Assembly: GCA_948844705.1 (NCBI GenBank)
Contig: CAQNVT010000058.1
Span: 1 to 16,999 of the forward strand
DNA length: 16,999 nt
Direction of reading: 5' to 3'
From: an uncultured Dorea sp.
GTDB taxonomy: Bacteria; Bacillota; Clostridia; Lachnospirales; Lachnospiraceae
Position numbers and translations under genes: made by a program. Positions 15,047-16,999 of the stretch are shown here, piece by piece (position 1 is the first letter of the stretch; the number at the start of each line of letters is the position of its first letter). A model generated the notes under the pieces. The model saw only the letters and a program-made list of their open reading frames with translations, ran no database searches and was not told the DNA's origin.

Positions 15047-16294
15047 CTATCTCTGACTTAATTCGGTCGGAGTATACAAATGTCTCGGAATTCCGTCTAC
15101 CATTACCGGGGATACATCTCCCTGGATCAACGGTCTTACATAGGAAACGAACTCATTTGTAACATAGTTTCCGTCCTTGTTTACCCATTCTCTCGGTACA
15201 AGCTTCTCGTCATTTGCGATCTTATGCACATCTTTTACCTCTGTTCCGCACTGATACGGATCATCGGATAATCTCTGCAGTACAACCATCTTGCCGGAGT
15301 CACCTTCATCTGCTGCCTTTACAGCGGCACCGCCTACCTGATAAGCCTCCAGGATGTCTACACGCGAAGCAGAGTGGGATGCCGAACGCTGCAGCGTACT
15401 GAACTCGATCGCACGGGTCTTGCAGCCGACCTCTCCTGCAATATAGCTTGCAAGATAAGCCGCCGTTCCGGATAACTGCTTGTGACCGAATGCATCTACG
15501 AAATCGATGCTGCTTCCAAGCTCACATACATATCTTCCGTCATCAAGATGAATACCCTCGGATACTGCAACAACAACCGATGTTTTCTTTTCTAAAATTG
15601 CTTTTACCTTCTCGCCGAATTTCTGAAGATCAAACGGGATCTCCGGCAGGTAGATAAGATCCGGCCCTTCGCAGTCCTCGCCCTTGGCAAGCGCTGTTGC
15701 ACCTGTAAGCCATCCTGCATTTCTCCCCATCACCTCTACAATGGACACAAGTCCCTTGCTGTACTCCAGGCAGAAGCTGTCACGGATGATCTCCTTCATG
15801 GAGGTACCGATATACTTTGCCGCACTTCCGTATCCCGGTGTATGGTCCGTAAGAGCAAGGTCATTGTCAATCGTCTTCGGGCAGCCGATAAATCTTGTCG
15901 GATGTCCTGTAATAATCGCATAGTCAGACAGCTTCTTGATCGTGTCCATAGAATCATTTCCGCCGATATAGATAAATGCCTCAATATCAAGCTTATCCAG
16001 AATCGCCAGAATTTTGTCATAAACCTCTCTGTCCTCATGGATCTCCGGAAGCTTATAACGGCATGAACCAAGGAACGCCGCCGGTGTCCTCTTAAGAAGC
16101 TCTGCATCAAGTTCTGTTTTGATATGATCTGCAAGATCAATATACTTTTCCTCTAATAATCCCTGTACGCCGTGAAGCATTCCGTATACCTTCTTCGCTC
16201 CGCGGTCCTTCGCTGTACGGTATACACCCGCAAGACTTGAATTAATGGCTGCTGTCGGTCCTCCTGACTGTCCTACAATTACATTTCTCTTCAT
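15047..16294 (-). CDS. 6-phosphofructokinase, probably pyrophosphate-dependent
   Basis: This 415-residue enzyme phosphorylates fructose 6-phosphate in glycolysis. It has the PFK N-terminus with the phosphate-binding GQSGGPTAAINSS (8-20). GGNDS at 111-115 places Asp at the position that is Gly in ATP-dependent PfkA. PKTIDND at 139-145 has Lys where PfkA has Gly; D143 is the catalytic base. The Asp/Lys pair is the accepted signature of pyrophosphate-using enzymes, which act reversibly and save ATP. MGRNAGWL is the substrate block. It is about 95 residues longer than PfkA, as in the PPi-type long group. An AGAAGGG ribosome site lies about ten bases upstream of the ATG. It is transcribed alone from the promoter at 16337-16365. 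Biochemical donor choice is inferred. Confidence 0.9.
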   Translation of the reverse strand: MKRNVIVGQSGGPTAAINSSLAGVYRTAKDRGAKKVYGMLHGVQGLLEEKYIDLADHIKTELDAELLKRTPAAFLGSCRYKLPEIHEDREVYDKILAILDKLDIEAFIYIGGNDSMDTIKKLSDYAIITGHPTRFIGCPKTIDNDLALTDHTPGYGSAAKYIGTSMKEIIRDSFCLEYSKGLVSIVEVMGRNAGWLTGATALAKGEDCEGPDLIYLPEIPFDLQKFGEKVKAILEKKTSVVVAVSEGIHLDDGRYVCELGSSIDFVDAFGHKQLSGTAAYLASYIAGEVGCKTRAIEFSTLQRSASHSASRVDILEAYQVGGAAVKAADEGDSGKMVVLQRLSDDPYQCGTEVKDVHKIANDEKLVPREWVNKDGNYVTNEFVSYVRPLIQGDVSPVMVDGIPRHLYTPTELSQR

Positions 16295-16336
16295 AAATAT
16301 TAATCCCTTCTTTTCTCAAATTGCGTCAACATTGTT

Positions 16337-16365
16337 ATTTTATTACATTTTAATTAAAATGTCTA
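16337..16365 (-). promoter_or_regulatory. Promoter of the phosphofructokinase gene
   Basis: The minus strand has TAGACA (16360-16365), a 17-bp spacer and TAAAAT (16337-16342). It lies about 45 bp before the start codon and is the best promoter in the 110-bp gap. Confidence 0.6.
16345..16362. promoter_or_regulatory. 18-bp perfect palindrome in the phosphofructokinase promoter spacer
   Basis: ACATTTTAATTAAAATGT is exactly self-complementary and fills the spacer and the edge of the -35 box. It could be an operator for a repressor controlling glycolysis. The sequence is AT-only in the core, so chance cannot be excluded. Confidence 0.4.
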
Positions 16366-16404
16366 CACGGAAATACCACTTTTGTTACCGTTTTGTCATA
16401 GCTG

Positions 16405-16578
16405 TTATCGGGATTCCCGCAGGCTATGAACAGAAATCTTATTCACTTCACTCTGTGCATGGATCATACCTCTCATGCATCCGTTGCCCGTCACCTCTAT
16501 TACCTCGCCGTCCTCATAATCCACTTCTATCTCACAGTTATTCCGGCACGCATGACAGCTTGTCTTCAATCTTTCCAT
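16405..16578 (-). CDS. Short DUF1667-like Fe-S protein, probably truncated
   Basis: This 57-residue product starts at the ATG at 16578, seven bases after GAGGAG that overlaps the end of glpK. It resembles the N-terminal part of DUF1667 proteins, which accompany glycerol kinase and glycerol-3-phosphate oxidoreductases: cysteines C8, C11 and C15, then IEVDYEDGEVIEVTGNGCMRG with C34. Typical members are about 115-120 residues and continue with a conserved NPTR...TSTV segment. Here the similarity stops after AQSEV and the chain ends in an unrelated KISVHSLRESR. No continuation is visible in other frames of the following 100 bp. It is probably a broken remnant, though a short functional ferredoxin-like protein is conceivable. 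Confidence 0.6.
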   Translation of the reverse strand: MERLKTSCHACRNNCEIEVDYEDGEVIEVTGNGCMRGMIHAQSEVNKISVHSLRESR

Positions 16579-16582
16579 CCTT

Positions 16583-16999
16583 TTACTCCTCGTCCTTCGC
16601 CCAGTTATATGCATAGGTTACTGCTTTATTCCAGCCTTTGATTCTTTTCTTTCGCTCCTCGGCGCCGATCCCCGGTTCAAATATCCGGTCTGTTTCACGG
16701 TTTTTCTTTACCTCTTCCTTGTCTCCCCAGTAGCCTGCCGCAAGGCCCGCAAGGTATGCCGCTCCCATAGCGGTCGTCTCAATACAGCACGGACGCTCTA
16801 CCGGAGCGTCTATAATATCCGCCTGGGACTGCATGAGAAAGTTATTTGCGCTGGCGCCTCCGTCCACCTTAAGAGAGCTTAAGGTAATACCGGAATCCGC
16901 CTCCATACCTAATACACAAGTCATCACTCTTCCGACGGAAATTACAGCTCTATCTGTTTTTAAATAATTGGAAATAGAATATCCATATTTCAAGGTCAA
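16583..16999 (-). pseudogene. glpK: C-terminal remnant of glycerol kinase (runs off the window)
   Basis: The open frame reaches the window edge. Its last ~107 codons (from 16906) are clearly the C-terminal end of glycerol kinase: [26 protein letters not shown], then [22 protein letters not shown] and a WAKDEE-type tail. The preceding 31 in-frame residues ([21 protein letters not shown] and following) do not resemble GlpK, where an ALESIAYQTRDVL-type segment is expected. The DNA also becomes more AT-rich there. This suggests a junction near 16906 and a 5'-truncated gene, not a simple partial gene at the window edge. Full-length GlpK is about 497 residues and phosphorylates glycerol. Alternatives are an assembly error or an unusual divergent segment; sequence beyond 16999 is needed to decide. 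Confidence 0.6.

Overview
The window looks like chromosomal DNA of a Gram-positive anaerobe of the Clostridia, most likely family Lachnospiraceae. Supporting features are the moderate GC content with AT-rich intergenic DNA, strong AGGAGG ribosome sites, lysine/cell-wall synthesis by the DapL route, an alpha-type glutamine synthetase paired with an ANTAR regulator, and a phosphofructokinase with pyrophosphate-type active-site residues. The family-level placement is inference; I could not run a database search.

Region 1 (30-8314, all minus strand) is a seven-gene catabolic operon. In transcription order it encodes an SDR dehydrogenase, an FGGY sugar kinase, a HAD phosphatase, a ribose-type ABC importer (binding lipoprotein, double ATPase, permease) and a long-chain mannitol-dehydrogenase-family oxidoreductase. 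A ROK-family repressor (8545-9678, plus strand) is divergent from it. The 230-bp divergent region (8315-8544) holds a good promoter for the operon and two oppositely oriented copies of a 15-bp motif, one near each start codon, which are candidate operators. The gene set fits uptake and oxidation of a polyol or related sugar, then phosphorylation of the ketose. The exact substrate cannot be read from the sequence.

Region 2 (9684-13953, minus strand) is a nitrogen/cell-wall operon: glnA, an ANTAR antiterminator-type regulator with a degenerate receiver domain, dapF and dapL. A near-consensus promoter (TTGACA, 17 bp, TATAAT) precedes glnA. Between them is a leader of about 165 nt containing an intrinsic-terminator-like hairpin and then a GC-rich repeat cassette. 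Together with the ANTAR gene this suggests that glutamine synthetase, and possibly the dap genes, are controlled by attenuation/antitermination. This is the most interesting regulatory arrangement in the window.

Region 3 (13954-16999) holds a small one-helix membrane protein with an overlapping 11-codon leader frame, a PduL-type phosphotransacylase (plus strand), a long perfect palindrome between convergent genes, and a PPi-type phosphofructokinase whose promoter contains an 18-bp palindrome. At the right edge are what look like remnants of a glycerol operon: the last ~107 codons of glpK followed by a short DUF1667-like Fe-S protein.

No tRNA, rRNA, CRISPR array or intact insertion sequence was recognised, and no gene-free stretch exceeds 300 bases. 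Most of the window is ordinary metabolism; nothing in it is clearly a new kind of biological system.
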